In this document: one piece after another, positions 45,245 through 57,400 of the stretch
How the letters are laid out: each line of letters opens with the position of its first letter
Position numbering within the stretch: position 1 is the stretch's first letter
NCBI GenBank assembly: GCA_020310875.1
Contig: CM035422.1
Coordinates: forward strand, 56,258,406-56,322,405
Direction: 5' to 3'
DNA length: 64,000 nt
From: Ceratopteris richardii
Taxonomy: Eukaryota; Streptophyta; Polypodiopsida; Polypodiales; Pteridaceae
Notes under the pieces: generated by a model
What the model was told of the DNA's origin: nothing
The model's database searches: none
What the model saw: the letters and a program-made list of their open reading frames with translations, nothing else
Position numbers and translations under genes: made by a program

Positions 45245-46468
45245 TCATTGCACTGAATTGCGTATCCTCCCAGATCTTCTTGGTCCTGGGTCACTTCTCC
45301 TTGTATCATCTGCATGTGCCCTTCTTACTCCTGGAGTCTTCACAGAGGGAAATCCAAGTTCCTCATCAAGAATCTTTTCTGAACTCCTTGAATCTCCATC
45401 AACGTCTTCAAAACTTGCACATGTTTTATGACCAGCAGAAAGCTTTTCTTTACCTTTCTTGGATGTATTTGATGAATTTGCTGGACTGAAATTTCGATGT
45501 AATCTTCTACTCCATGGATTTGAGTTGGAACTATTGCTTGGTGATGCATTTGGTCCACTCAAAACCTGAGATTTTGCACTTGATTTTTCAGCATTTTCTT
45601 TGTCATTTGGTTCAAGACTCAGTCCTTCTTTGGCATCTGCATAGAAGCTTGACATTTCATCAAATACCACATCTCTTCTCACCTTTAGCTATCGCGTGAG
45701 TGGGTTATAACATTTAAATCCCTTTTGCTCAAGGGAGTATCCAATGAAGACACATTTTTCTGCTTTTGGATCAAGCTTCATCCTCAATTCATCTGGGACA
45801 TGTACATATGCAATACAACAAAAAACTTTCAGATGTGATAAGTTTGGCTTTTTACTTGTAAACTTCTCTTCAGGAGTAACTTGATGTACAACAACAATTG
45901 AAGTTCTGTTCATGATGTATACAGCAGTATGCACAGCTTCTGCCCAATAAAAATGAGGCATATTCTTCTCAGCCATTAAGGCTCTTGCTATTTCTGCAAT
46001 ATGTCTGTTTTTGCGTTCAGCAACACCATTCTGTTGTGGTGTGTACCTGCATGGAAACTGACGCTGAATTCCATGATTTTTTAGGAAACTCCTGAACTCA
46101 TTTGACATGTACTCACCTCCTCCATCAGATCTTAATGTCTGAATGTACTTCCCTGTCTGCTTTTTCACCATAACTTTAAAATTCTGGAAGTGAGTAAACA
46201 CCTCGCTCTTCTCTTTCATGAAATATACCCATACTTTGCGTGTATGGTCATCAATGAAAGTAACATAAAACCTGCAACCACCCATAGATGTGGTCTTTGC
46301 TGGACCCCAAACATCTGTATGTACTACTTCTAGTACATTCTCACTAACATGCTTGTCATGTGGAAATGATGCTCTTGAATGTTTACCAAATTGACATGCT
46401 GCACATACCTTTTGCATTTCTGCAACTTTGAAGTTTGGTAGTCCATGGACAATCTCCTTTGACTGCAT
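45245..46468 (-). pseudogene. Copia A integrase
   Basis: Zinc motif with CAACQFGKHSR, core boxes HTDVWGP, FIDDHTRKVWVYF, RSDGGGEY and PQQNGVAERKNR, and a C-terminal GYSLEQKGFKCYNP (GKGY-like) motif at about 45700-45760. A Ser-rich linker leads to RT. Broken. Confidence 0.88.
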
Positions 46469-46480
46469 CAGTTTCAGCCT

Positions 46481-47933
46481 TTACAAGTTTGCATGTCCAA
46501 TCCGTTTGTGCCATATCTCTATATCTGCAATAACTCCTGCACCTTTTACAAACATGGGTGCATTCATTTCAGGAATCTTCACATTTAAGGTGAACATCCT
46601 ACCCACTTTGTTTCCTTTGGCAACCAATCGTCCATCCTGCTTGTACTCTTCTACATATAATCCATCAACATTGAACCTGACTTGTAATCCCTGGTCAAAC
46701 ATTTGTCCAACAGAAACCAGATTCTTTGTTATATTTGGAACATGCAGCACATCAACGAGATGTTTTACCTTTCCGTCCTCCATAGACAATGCTATGTTTC
46801 CTGTATGCTCAATAGGATGCGATGTATCATCACCTGTTTCAACATATCTAGGAACTGACATTTTCTGCAAACTACTAAATCATTCTGCATGACTGGTCAT
46901 ATGATTTGAAGCACCTAAACCAACATACGAGACATTATCATTCGATTTTGAAACACCAGCAGACATTGTATTCATCATGTGATGTTGAACCATAAACAGC
47001 TTCTCAGAATCATCTGCACTTGTGGATGCATAGTTGTTTTGCTGCCTTCTGTTATTTTGATTCTTCAACCTGTAATCACGTTCAAAGTGTCCAAGTTTAC
47101 CACAATTCCAGCATCCTTTACTATCATTACCTGAATCATTTCTTTGGAAATTTCTACGACCTCTTTGACTCCCCCTGCCTCGAAACTGTCCTCTTCCTCT
47201 TGCATGATTCTGTTGTTGACCTTGGTCTTGGTTATTGTTTCCTCTTCCACTTCCAAAACCTCTACCTCTGCCTCTTCCTCTACTAGAGTAGAATACCTGC
47301 TCAGAACTGGGCTTTCCTTGGGAGTTTGAATCCTCACCAAGATTCTTTTCTTCAATAATCAGCATAGATACCAAATCAACAAAATTCAGAATATTTTCCC
47401 TGGTTTGTATAGAAGTTCTGAACTGCTTATATGCAGTCCTAAACCACGAAGGCACACTTCCACCTTATCATCATCATCTACATTCACGCCAATAGATGCA
47501 AGTGACTCACATATGCTTTTGATTTTTAGAGTGTAGTCACTTACCGACATGCTCTTCTTCTCCAATGTATGCAACTCGTTCTTGAGTTGCAACTTCCATG
47601 CCTTTGTATTGGCCTCGTACAAAGTGACCAAACTGTTCCAAGCCTCTTTTGGAGTCTTGGCATCTTGTATGTGTCCAATCATGCTATCCTATATGCTAAC
47701 AGATAGCCAATACATTACCATCGTGCTCCTTGATTCCATTCCTCATATGCTCTTAACTGTTTTGCAGTACGATTCCTTTTTGGTAACTGCGGAGCATTTT
47801 CATTCTCTCCTTCGATGTACTTCCAGTAGCCTTTTCCCATCAAGAAATTCGTCATTTTGAATCTCCAAGCATGGAAGTTGTTCTTGTCGAGCTTATCGCT
47901 CATAAGCTGACTCATTCCATCTGCGTTTGCCAT
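46481..47933 (-). pseudogene. Copia A gag, protease and pre-integrase region
   Basis: UBN2-type gag at 47386-47933 (DKNNFHAWRFKM, WNSLVTLYE, YTLKIKSICESLASIG), an RG-rich segment and CCHC-type knuckle (CWNCGKLGHFERD) at about 47080-47290, a retropepsin-site-like segment near 46890-46915, and the pre-integrase domain with WHKRIGH near 46485-46515. Broken. Confidence 0.85.
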
Positions 47934-48326
47934 TTCTGCAACAATTCACAACAGCGCAACACACTACAAGCAGCACTTCTGCTTGAACACTGTCGCACTA
48001 TGACGTGATAGTTCGATCTCAGAAAAACACAGTTTTCATGTATCAACAGTACACGGAATCGCTTGAAATTCTGGATCTGGAATATATGAGTGTCGCCGAA
48101 CACAACGCAAGTTACAGTTTTTGAAACTGACCTGGTTTTTTTGTGGGCCCCACCTTGCGGGCTCAAAACGGAGATCGAGATGGCTTCAAAACTTTGATCT
48201 GAGGTCTTCTACCTTCACGCCAATTTTCGTAGCAAACGGAGGCCATTTGTGAAATCATGTTTTCTCCACACCTTGCCGTGTGGTCTTCACCGTCACCTTC
48301 CCCACGAGCTCTCTACAGCCACGCTG

Positions 48327-48338
48327 GCTCTGATACCA
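48327..48338 (-). promoter_or_regulatory. tRNA-iMet primer-binding site of copia A
   Basis: GCTCTGATACCA directly abuts the LTR edge at 48339. Confidence 0.9.
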
Positions 48339-48719
48339 TGTCACGAGGAAGTAGATAAGGAAGAGAGCTCACACACACACTCTCACTCTCAAGGAGAAGC
48401 ACACACACAAATTGAGATAGGGAAGAATGATCTTCTTCTTCTTCTTCTTCTTCTATTACATAAAGGAATGTACAAGAATGACCTAAAAACAAGAATACAA
48501 GTGCAATATATAAAGACCAGTACATAAGGAAAAACCTAATGTCCGCGAATAAGTGAGCTGTCAAGAAACAAATGTGCCATCACTCTCAGTAGATAAATCT
48601 AATAAAGCTCAATGAAGTATCCCTGACAAATACCGGCGTGACCACTATACATGTCAGAGAAACGAAAAACTGGTACGTGTCATCCTGGATCATCACATGT
48701 TGAGCTTGATATCTCAACA
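48339..48719 (-). repeat. 5' LTR of copia A
   Basis: 381 bp, same ends as the 3' LTR, followed by ATTTT at 48720-48724. Confidence 0.92.
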
Positions 48720-48724
48720 ATTTT

Positions 48725-49171
48725 GTCCTTTACCTTTAGCATTCTTTAATGCATAATAGTCTTTCTTCATGTGTCCTTTCTTATGAAAATAATGGCATTC
48801 GCTATCCCTCTTCCTCAATTTACTTCTACTCTTATTCCATTGACCATTATTTTCCTTGTTCTTTCTCTTGCCAGATTGCTGATTCTTTCCTTCGTAACAA
48901 TCACAATCATTATATGCATCTCCACTCCGCATGCCAACCATAGATTTTGTATGAATCTCCTCACTCAAGAGTGCTCCATATATGTCATCATAGACTAGTT
49001 TACCACTAGGTGCACTATTGCTAATAGCTATGAAAAATGTATCCCATGATGATGGCAGGGTGCACAATGATAAGACTTCTTTCATTTCATTATCCATGTC
49101 CATTTTCTAAGTCTATAACTAGGAGAATATAGCATTGAACTCATTTAGATGAGCAGAAACACTATCTGTGT
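48725..49171 (-). pseudogene. Copia B gag
   Basis: Minus-strand gag with LCTLPSSWDTFFIAIS and a knuckle CHYFHKKGHMKKDY, then a basic stretch. It is cut on the left by copia A and on the right by a gypsy LTR edge at 49172. Broken. Confidence 0.8.
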
Positions 49172-49614
49172 TGTTGGCACTCAAGGTCAAGCACAAGGCA
49201 TGGAAGCAAATCAAAGAAGTGGATGCACAAGAAGAAAAAGTGTGTAGGGAGTTCCAAGAAGTATGTGTCACATTTTCAAAAGAAATCCCTATAAAAACAA
49301 TGATTTTTTGTCACTAAAAACCATTTTAAATATCATTTCATATTTTTGTAACTCCATTTTGTTCAAGCCAAGGAGTCCTTGAGCTTGAGGATATTAGAAG
49401 TAGCCACTTACCAATTTTCATTATTTTTAGACTCCGTTTGAGCCCTAAAATAAGCCTTGGAACCTAATTTTTAACTAGGCCAGACACTAGGTCTGGATAG
49501 GGCCAAAACTACTCAATAAACTATAAAAAGAGCTAGAGGGCTCATTTTTGAGGTTAGCTTGTTGTAGATTTGAGCTTTTGTAAGAGAGTTCTTTTATAAT
49601 TGAAGACCTTCCTT
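49172..49614 (+). repeat. Gypsy LTR fragment (gypsy C/A kin)
   Basis: Starts TGTTGGCACTCAAGG at 49172. It aligns with the gypsy C partial LTR at its start and with the gypsy A LTR further on (AACTCCATTTTGT, the dyad at 49369-49381, TAACTAGGCC, CTATAAAAAGAGCTAGAG, GAGGTTAGCTTGTT). The similarity stops near 49605, before an LTR end. Its own element is not found downstream on the plus strand. Confidence 0.8.
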
Positions 49615-49878
49615 TGTTCCACTCTTTGCTCTTACCTTGCGCATGTGCCTTAAAAATGGTCATTTCACATAAGAGATCGGCACTTTTATTGACTAACTCT
49701 AATTTTCTACTATTTTACAAGAGTTGTGTTACAATGAAATGGGCTTATGCATCTAGAGGAATCCTCTTGTGCATTTACATAGGTTCAAGGGAATTTCATA
49801 GGATTTTGAAGAAGAAAATTTATGCTAAGTAATTTGAAAATTTTGGGGCTCCTTTTCTGTGCCTCTTTTCTCTGCAAC
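49615..49878 (-). repeat. Possible orphan 3' LTR, 264 bp
   Basis: TGTTCC...GCAACA ends, and just beyond the right end a purine tract complement (ATCTCCCCCTCTTTG, 49879-49893) in the position of a minus-strand polypurine tract. No partner LTR is visible, so this rests on end motifs only. Confidence 0.4.
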
Positions 49879-50427
49879 AATCTCCCCCTCTTTGTCTCTT
49901 TCATCCCTTGACAGGATTTGCTTTTTGTCTGTAGCTTGTCTAGAGCTCCTTAGTACACGCACCCCTTGGTTGAAGAAGCGATAAGGATTGTCATACAATT
50001 TGTTACTTTAACCGAACTAAGTCCTTTGCTTTTGTAATCCTCTTGGTATTTGATACATTCATAAATCTAGGTTGCTATGTTTAGTCGGGCTGCCACACAT
50101 GCAACCAATGGTTAAGAATGTGATATTCTTAGTCACCCTCTTCAACTTTTTGGCCTCGACCTCTTTCTATCTTTTGGTCTTTGGATATTGCTTTGTTCTC
50201 ACATATCTGACCCTATTGTATTTTTCAGAGCTTGTTTACTTCTTTCCACTGCACGCATTAAGTGGATGAGGAAGCTTTCCTGATTGTTGTTCTTTATTTC
50301 CACTCTTTGGGACCTGGTCCTTTTGTGTTGTAGCCTGATGCGTGCCCGTGCGTGGATTTGGGCAGTGGGTGGTTCTTTCTTAGTGAGCTTCTTTATTCTT
50401 TGATCTTCTTCTTCCTCTCTTCTTGCT
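49879..50427. other. Unassigned non-coding stretch
   Basis: About 550 bases, T/C-rich on the plus strand, no open frame of note and no recognised repeat. It may be the 3' untranslated part of gypsy F or the interior of the element ending at 49878. Confidence 0.4.
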
Positions 50428-53400
50428 TCACTCTCCCTCCATACATCCCTCCTCTTGAACTCTGTCGTCCCCGATAGGCTTTTTGTGGCGACATGTATAA
50501 GTTTGTATGAATTTTTGCTCTCTCTGATTAAGCAAATTTGCTTGACATATCATCAGCTCTTTCCATTGGTTTGACTTTACTCCATCATCTGGTGCCCGTC
50601 TATGATCTGCAAAAAATCTTAATTCGTAGGCTACCAGTCGCGCATTTAAGTTGGAAGACATTTTCATAAATATCTCCGATTCCATCTCAAAAAACCCTAT
50701 AAAGAATGCTTCTTCGACTGTTTGCATGTATGGACTTGGCATAAACATAAGTCTTGAGTATATTGCCATGATCGTTAAGCGACTAGGGGTGGTAGATAGA
50801 TAAAAAATTAGAGCATTGGCTCCTTGATTAATTTTGATGAAGTTCAAAAATGTGTATTGCACGTGCTGGAATACCTTTAATAATATATGTGGCATACTTA
50901 TAATTTTGTTTGTCATTTTAAGGGCTAAATCCGGTACTGTGGCATATCTGGAAATCCATAACTCAATGGTCTTCACCATGTATTCTTCTGTTAGTAAGTA
51001 TTTGCATGGTGGACTAGGTAATTGTGGATAGTTTAGCCATTGATTATTTAATCTACCCTGGCATTGTGCTTCCCAAAATTGCATCTAGGAGTGTCTTTAG
51101 GGTACTGGGTAAAAAAATGGATTGACTTGAAGCATGTATGGTGCTGACTCCCAATGTACCCTTAGAGTAGGATTCTTCTCCAAAAACTTGTGTCTCCAGA
51201 CAGGATCTGCCTTATCAAATTCTTCTTGTGTATATGTGAATGTCTGCATGTCGAATTGCAGATCACTATCTTGTTCTTTATTGGTGGTCATCTTTATATA
51301 TTGTCGTGTCTCTTCTTTGAGTAATTCGTAAGGGATATTGAATGGCTTCAAAATCTAGTCTAGGCTCTTACTTTCAATCTTTGCCTCTTTCATTACCTTG
51401 AACACCTATTCTTAAAATTGTTCCGTAAGCTGGGACACCAATAGTGCCCTCTCATGTCGGCTTAGTTCTGCAATAGCTCGATCTTGTCTTTTAGTGTTTT
51501 GCTCTTCTTCCTCCCTTAGAGGTGAATTACGCATGGGGGGAGAAAGAGGACGTACCTCAGTCTCCTCAGTAGCCGCTTGGGAGCTTGGAACTACTCGTAT
51601 CCCCATTGTTACATGTACTATTTGAGCTTTGAACTTCTCAATGATTTCATCTTTTTCCTTGATTTCATCGGTGGCTCTTGTGATTGTTTCCTTGTTCTTC
51701 AGGAGTTCTTCTCCTATGGCAGCCATTTGATTAGCATCTTCATTACACTGTTCTATGAGTTTGTTCTCTGCCATCTTCCATTTTTTCCTAAGTTCAGTAG
51801 TGTCATTCATATATCTCTTCTCCCATTCCTCTGTGATAGCTTGCTCTTTTTTCAGCTGATCTTCATACTTAGCAATTTGATCTTCTAGTGCCTTTCTATC
51901 GGTTGTTGTCACTGCTTGTGCTTCTATGGGTTGGTTGCATAGGATGGCAGTCATAAGTTCTTTATTTCTATTTCTTAAATTGTCTGCTTCCTCCATATAT
52001 ATTTTGATTTGAGTTTCAAGCAGCTTACTTCTGGCATTCATTCTTGCTTTTTCCACTTCACCTGCTTCATATTTACTTTGTAGCTCTTGAGTTGATCTTG
52101 GAGCTTCTTGTTTTCTGTCATTAGCATGGTGCATTTGTCCTTGGCTTATTGAGCTTTTACTTCCTTGGCCAAGAGTGCCTTTTGAGCTTGAATTAATTGT
52201 GCAGACAAGTTTTCAGTCATTACCTGGAATTGGCTTCTCTCTCTCTCTCATAGCCTTGTCATAGTCTACATCCACTTCGAGCATTTGTTGTTGAGCATCC
52301 ATAGTTGTTTGTATCATCTTCTTTACTACCGGCTTTAATTGAGCAACATCCACATTGAGCCATGTTTTGGGGATACTGGGTTCTTCCCCCGTTCGTACAT
52401 CTTTGCCTTGTTCCACATGTATAATTTCATTGTGTAGTTGTCTTATCTGAAGGTGCACTTATCTCTCTCTTTCCTCTTCTTCATTAGTGGTTGATTTTTT
52501 AGCACTACCTTGAAAAGTGATATCTAATGGAGAGGGTTCTGCTACAACCCTGATTGGCGTGAATGGCTCGGGTTCCTCCACTTTGTCCGGTTCTTTCTCT
52601 TCTTTTGGTCTCTTTACTGAAGCTTCTCCATCTAAGTGAGTCTCTGTGATTTGAATGTTCGTCTCTTCATTCATTTTGAATACATGAATTCCTTCTTTAC
52701 GTGATTCTTGCCTTGTTGTGGCCTTGATAGTGTCATCAGGAGTTTGGTTTATCTTTGTACCTTCCACTCCAAAGTCATCTGTGACTTGATTCAATTCTTC
52801 CCAATTACCATCATCTTTTGAATCACTTTTAATGTCCACATTCATCATAGATGGTTCCGACTCTCCTTGTGTATCAAAAGATGAACTAGAGTTGGTCAAT
52901 CCCAAATCTCTATATCAATAAACTTTAGTAAGCCTCTTCCTTTGCTTAGTGTTTTCATGAGACTGTTTGTAATGATGCCCTTGTACTAGTACATGTATCC
53001 TCTTTGAAACTGGAAGTGCTTCTTCTTCCTTCATCATTTCTCATAGTCTTATGGTGCCTCTCATTCTTGGTTGCGAGCTCGTCTCGGATTCTTCCACCAC
53101 TTTTACCCCCTTCTTCTTTCTTGGGACAGTGGCTACCTTAGCATACTTATGGTTCCATTGATTCTTAGCTTCAAAAAGATGCTCTTGGATGCATGGCATC
53201 ATGTTCACTTGATTACCAATTTGTTTAATAGCATGAGATAACATCTGCACAACTGTGGAGCTGTGTATCGATGCATGTTCAAAAAGCAAAAATGTTGATG
53301 GATCAAACATACTTCTTCTTCTATATCTATACGACTGATATCCGTGAATGTCCATTTCTTGGTTCCTCGGCTTTCATCTTTCAAAATGGTATTGCCATCC

Positions 53401-53510
53401 TTTTCCCATCCAAATGCTTCTTTGATCAACTCGTGGGAGAATTGTATGATTACCCATCCCCTGTGGCATCTAGAACTCTTGCTTCCGGCACTAGTGGATC
53501 ATGTAGAGCC
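50428..53510 (-). mobile_element. Gypsy F, downstream coding module only, fossil
   Basis: Minus-strand blocks in the order seen in gypsy C and A: N-terminal domain end (about 53205-53510, HFCFLNMHRYTAP), basic KKKGVK block, acidic Ser/Glu linker (52459-52905), helical block (52213-52458, GKDVRTGE, LKPVVKKM), long coiled-coil (51412-52134) and helical C-terminal domain (50428-51351). No gag or pol accompanies it. The last domain matches gypsy A frame 2, and the first four match gypsy C 6389-8311. Broken, with about half a dozen breaks. Confidence 0.75.
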
Positions 53511-53907
53511 GATGTGTGGAATGCTTTGGAAGAGCATTTTAAAAATACAACTAAGTCAAGGAAGTCTTCACTATGGGATGAGTTCACAACCTTCAAGAAG
53601 AAGAGCTCACAATCAATTTTTGAATATGTGGCAAGAATGAAGGATATTGCAGATAGCTTGGGAGCAGTAGATGAAGATATTGAAGAGGATAAGTTGGTAA
53701 GAAAAATACTTACATGTCTAAGAGGAGATGAGAAATGGAAGCCTTTCATATTGTCCATAGAATTGTCATTTGATCATTTTACTCCTCATCTTAATCAATT
53801 GGTAGGACACATGCTAACTTTTGAGCACGACATTAAGGGAGACAATGATAGGAGTGCAAGTCAAGCTATGTACTCCAAGGACAAGAAAAAGAATGGCAAA
53901 GGGAAGC
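53511..53907 (+). mobile_element. Copia K, gag fragment
   Basis: Plus-strand UBN2 gag piece: WNALEEHFKNTTKSRK, SLWDEFTTFKKK, MKDIADSLG, LRGDEKWKPF and a Lys-rich end. It is close to copia J gag (63288-63988) at the residue level. It is bounded by gypsy F on the left and the LTR of element H on the right. It is a fragment. Confidence 0.82.
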
Positions 53908-54401
53908 TGTTGTATGAACAACATTACTACTCTAAGAGAGACCACATTCTAAGTCTAATCAAACCCACAAGGGGTGAGAGATGCACGTTTCCACCCAACC
54001 AACTCCACCCATATATATACCTCAAGGCCAAGGGGGGAAATGTGAGGAGAGATTGACAAGTGCCCTCTCCACATGGATTCTAATCCAAGGCCTTCTAACC
54101 TTGGAAATCACATGGCCTTCACATGGATTCTTAAAAGGACTTCTCCCAAGCTTGTACGTACAAGTCTCAAGGCTTGAGAGGCCTCCCTAAGGGTTAAGTA
54201 CCATACCCTTAGGAAATATCAATCCTAAGGGTCAAAACCCTTCAATTTGGGAGTAAATAAATCCAAATAACTCAAGGGTTCAAACCACCCTCTTGGAGAC
54301 ACTTTCCCAAGGGTTTCCCAATAGAATCCAAGGGTTCTCCAAGCGGTTTTGGACCCTCCAAACCCATGTCTTTGGCCACTTTGACCCATAGTTATACAAC
54401 A
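53908..54401 (-). repeat. 3' LTR of element H
   Basis: Ends are a perfect inverted pair, TGTTGTAT at the left and ATACAACA at the right. A TATA-like run is near 54011-54020. It contains palindrome CTTGTACGTACAAG (54151-54164) and inverted pair CCTAAGGGT (54186-54194) with ACCCTTAGG (54205-54213). Confidence 0.75.
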
Positions 54402-54418
54402 TTCTTCCCCCCTTTAAC
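54402..54418 (-). promoter_or_regulatory. Polypurine tract of element H
   Basis: The plus strand reads TTCTTCCCCCCTTTAAC, that is, AAAGGGGGGAAGAA on the minus strand, abutting the LTR. A similar tract with the same GTCCTCAAAAA neighbour occurs at 57015-57045 without an LTR beside it. Confidence 0.7.
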
Positions 54419-57400
54419 ATTTTCGTCCTCAAAAATGTGAGTAGGTATATTATGTGGAGTATTCCCCCGTGCCCCATGATCTTTTCTATAGATCATGGAT
54501 TTTCTCATCTCTTTGATTTGCTTCTTTGTTAGAAGGAGATTCTATCTCATACTTGATCTGAAAAGAAGGAAATATACTTGTGGGGTTAATCCCTGCCCAA
54601 ATCATTACTTAACTTTGCATGTGAAACACTAAATCAAATGCTAAGTATGGATGATAAGGGTGGATTAAAACATCCGTGCCTAATTCAATGTTTCCCTATG
54701 TCTGACTCTGCATCCATAGTAAAAACATATGAAGTAGGTTAATAATCTCCAACTAATTTGCTATGTAGATCCATTTTTATGCACCACTCGGGTGTGGACC
54801 TAGAAAAATAGATGGATCTCTTACTAGTTCAAGGCTTTGAGAAGTCTCCTTAAATTGAGGTTGATCAAAACATCTAAGTAAGATGTTTCTGACTATTTTC
54901 TACTTCTTAACCAACATCTACTGATCCTTTTTCCAAATACAGAACTACCATGTCCTATTGTACTTTAGAATCAAGGTAGAATGTAGGAAAGAAGTGATTC
55001 CATTCTTTTAGGCAATGAACCTCAAAATGAATTTTTCTAAGACTTTCTCAAAAGCCTTGACTTGTTTGGAATGGTTAGAATCTATAAACGATTCCTAAGA
55101 GTTTTATTTCAAATTCTTTTTAAGAGAGCTTTTTAGATTCTTCATCCATTGATATTATATAGATGAATGAATTCCCTTGAACTTAAGTGTCTTCTGAAAT
55201 TTGAAGGGGTTCTATATAGAACATCTATCTTTTGACGTTCAATTTGGTTATCCACTCCATCTAGCTAAACCTCATCTAGGAGTGACTTTGAAGATTCCTT
55301 CTAAGTCAAATCCAAGGTCTGGAAAAGCGAGAAGGACGAACCAAAACTCGATATAACTGGTTCAAATTCTGAAACACCAAAATGATTTGAGTCAAACCAA
55401 ATGAGACTCAAAACTTTAAGGATTTAGTCTAACTAATGGGTTGAAGCATTGTTTCTATTGAATCTAAATTCTCAAGAAGATCCATTGGGTAAAGTTTAAA
55501 CCATCACCCATCTACTAGACTTTAGTGGTAACAAACATCTGTGTCTCAAGCCATCGATTTTGATGATGTTCAACTTTACTATGATGCTTCAAATATCTTA
55601 ATTAAGAAGTTAGTCCCTTTCAATCTCTTGAGACTCCTATAGACTGGAATACCAAGTCTAGTATAAATCTCTTATTTTAGGAGACTGATTACCTTGTTGT
55701 ACTATCAACAAGATGTCTTATTCTAACATCAATTATGAAAATAACTAAGTCAATCCTTTTTAATACCTCTTGGTACATCTTTATCCGAAAGGGTATTAAC
55801 TCACTTAGTTGTATTTGTCAACTAAGTGTTTTATCCAAGATTGAATCAGTCAAATTTACCTTTCTCGAAAGGATCTTTCCTAGTTCTCTCCCCAGAAATC
55901 CATGTAGCATTTCTGATAAAGAACTTCAAAATCCTTAACAAGACTACATTAGTCTTATTGAAAATCTTTATGAAGATCTAGAAAGTGATTTCATTTCACG
56001 ATCTTCGAACTTTCTTAGTTACTTTGATATGGTCATATTCTTGACCAATCTATAATTCATTTTTATCGATGAAGTTTCTGTTTTCATTGGGATGGAGTTT
56101 TACTCCAACTCATGAGCCCAAGACTAAAAGATACCTATCATATCAAGGTCTGATGTCCCATACCATCATTCCTACATTAATGTGAATATAAAGGATAGTG
56201 TCCCATACCAATATACTTTATATCCAACACTGATGTGTGAATGATATTTATCTTAAAGTCTAGAAGCTTAATCTAACTATAGAGTACCCTTTATTCAAAT
56301 TCCTTTTGAAGTCAAGGGATTACCTCTATGTTTCCATCTTGCTTGGGTTTCTAAGATTTCCAACATATGATCACTCTATGATCCTAATTATTCCTAAAGT
56401 CATATTGGAAGCTCTAAACCTTTCGATGAAATAAATATCCATCCTGATGGAATAAACATCTATTCTTTCTTTCTAAGGATTTGAGTGCGATTCCAAGTGT
56501 CTTGAATCATATTCAAGATCTACCTAGTTCTTTCTTAACTAACTTGAAGTGACAAGAGATTACTCTTGCCTTTTAGATTCCTTTGTTTATTCAAATCTTT
56601 CAAAAAGCTACCCTAGGGTTTTCTAGGAATCTTATTTACTACTTAAGTCTAAGCATCTTCTAATGCTTTTGGATTTCCCTTGAAATCCCTTTAAGAACAG
56701 GTGAATACAAGTTTCACCTTCCCGAGACTTAAGTCTCATTTATCAAAGTTGCATACTATGCACTTTGCATTTTCTCTCCTTTGTACTTCCCTTTAAAGAA
56801 GTATAAGGTTTGGCATGCTTTATTTGAGCTCATGGTTTACAACCACCTTTTTCAAAATCTTTTGTGATATTGCTGGGATCCCATACTAAATTTAGCATGC
56901 CATGAAGTTGCTTTCTGAGCAAAACATCTTATGTATAAAAAGATGTTCTTTTATCTCATAATCTATATTCTAAGTTTCTCTTTGTACCACTTCTTTATAA
57001 TTTTTGGTACTTTCTTCCCCCCTTTGAAGAGTTTTCGTCCTCAAAAACTGTGAAATCTATGGCTTCATTTGCAACTAGGGAGTCAATACTATGACTCCAC
57101 CCAAAAATAGGATTATTCAACCAATCTTATACTTGATTAGAACCTAAAAAATTTCTAGAAGATTCCCTAGAAATGGTATCTTTTAGAAGATCTTCTAGAG
57201 GTAGCTAAGCGACCACCTATCCTAACTTGCTCATGAACTTCCCCTTGACTTTATGGAAATGCTCATGAGCTCTAATAATCTGTAACAATGCTCATGCTTA
57301 TCTGTGTTAGGAGAGGTGGCTGTAATTTTTTATGCTAATCAAAGCATAAGAGGTTTGAAGGTACTATGAAATAAGAAAAATGCTTCCATTTCATCATTGT

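Larger units (their letters stand above)
43262..48719 (-). mobile_element. Copia element A, complete LTR-to-LTR fossil
   Basis: Minus strand, 5,458 bp. 3' LTR 43262-43643, polypurine tract 43644-43656, RNase H 43742-44236, RT to 45244, integrase C-terminal linker 45245-45682, integrase core and zinc 45689-46468, pre-integrase 46481-46870, gag knuckle and RG-rich region 46880-47355, gag UBN2 47386-47933, primer site 48327-48338, 5' LTR 48339-48719. ATTTT duplications flank it and it lies inside copia B gag. LTRs differ by about nine substitutions and three small indels, so it is clearly older than gypsy A. Ends are intact, but the coding part is broken, with about ten breaks. Confidence 0.93.
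34434..49171 (-). mobile_element. Copia element B, old host of three insertions, fossil
   Basis: Minus-strand copia in pieces: gag with knuckle (48725-49171), pre-integrase and start of integrase (about 42345-43256), start of RT (36632-37087), and RT/RNase H (34434-35728). Between them sit copia A, gypsy G and a TRIM. Both outer ends are cut at gypsy LTR edges (34433 and 49172), so no LTR of its own remains. Broken, with many breaks, and part of the integrase region is not seen. It is the oldest layer in this nest. Confidence 0.82.

Noticed and set aside
57015-57045. Second polypurine tract as the end of another element
   Set aside because: No TG start of an LTR follows it and no LTR pair was found; kept only as a remark under element H.
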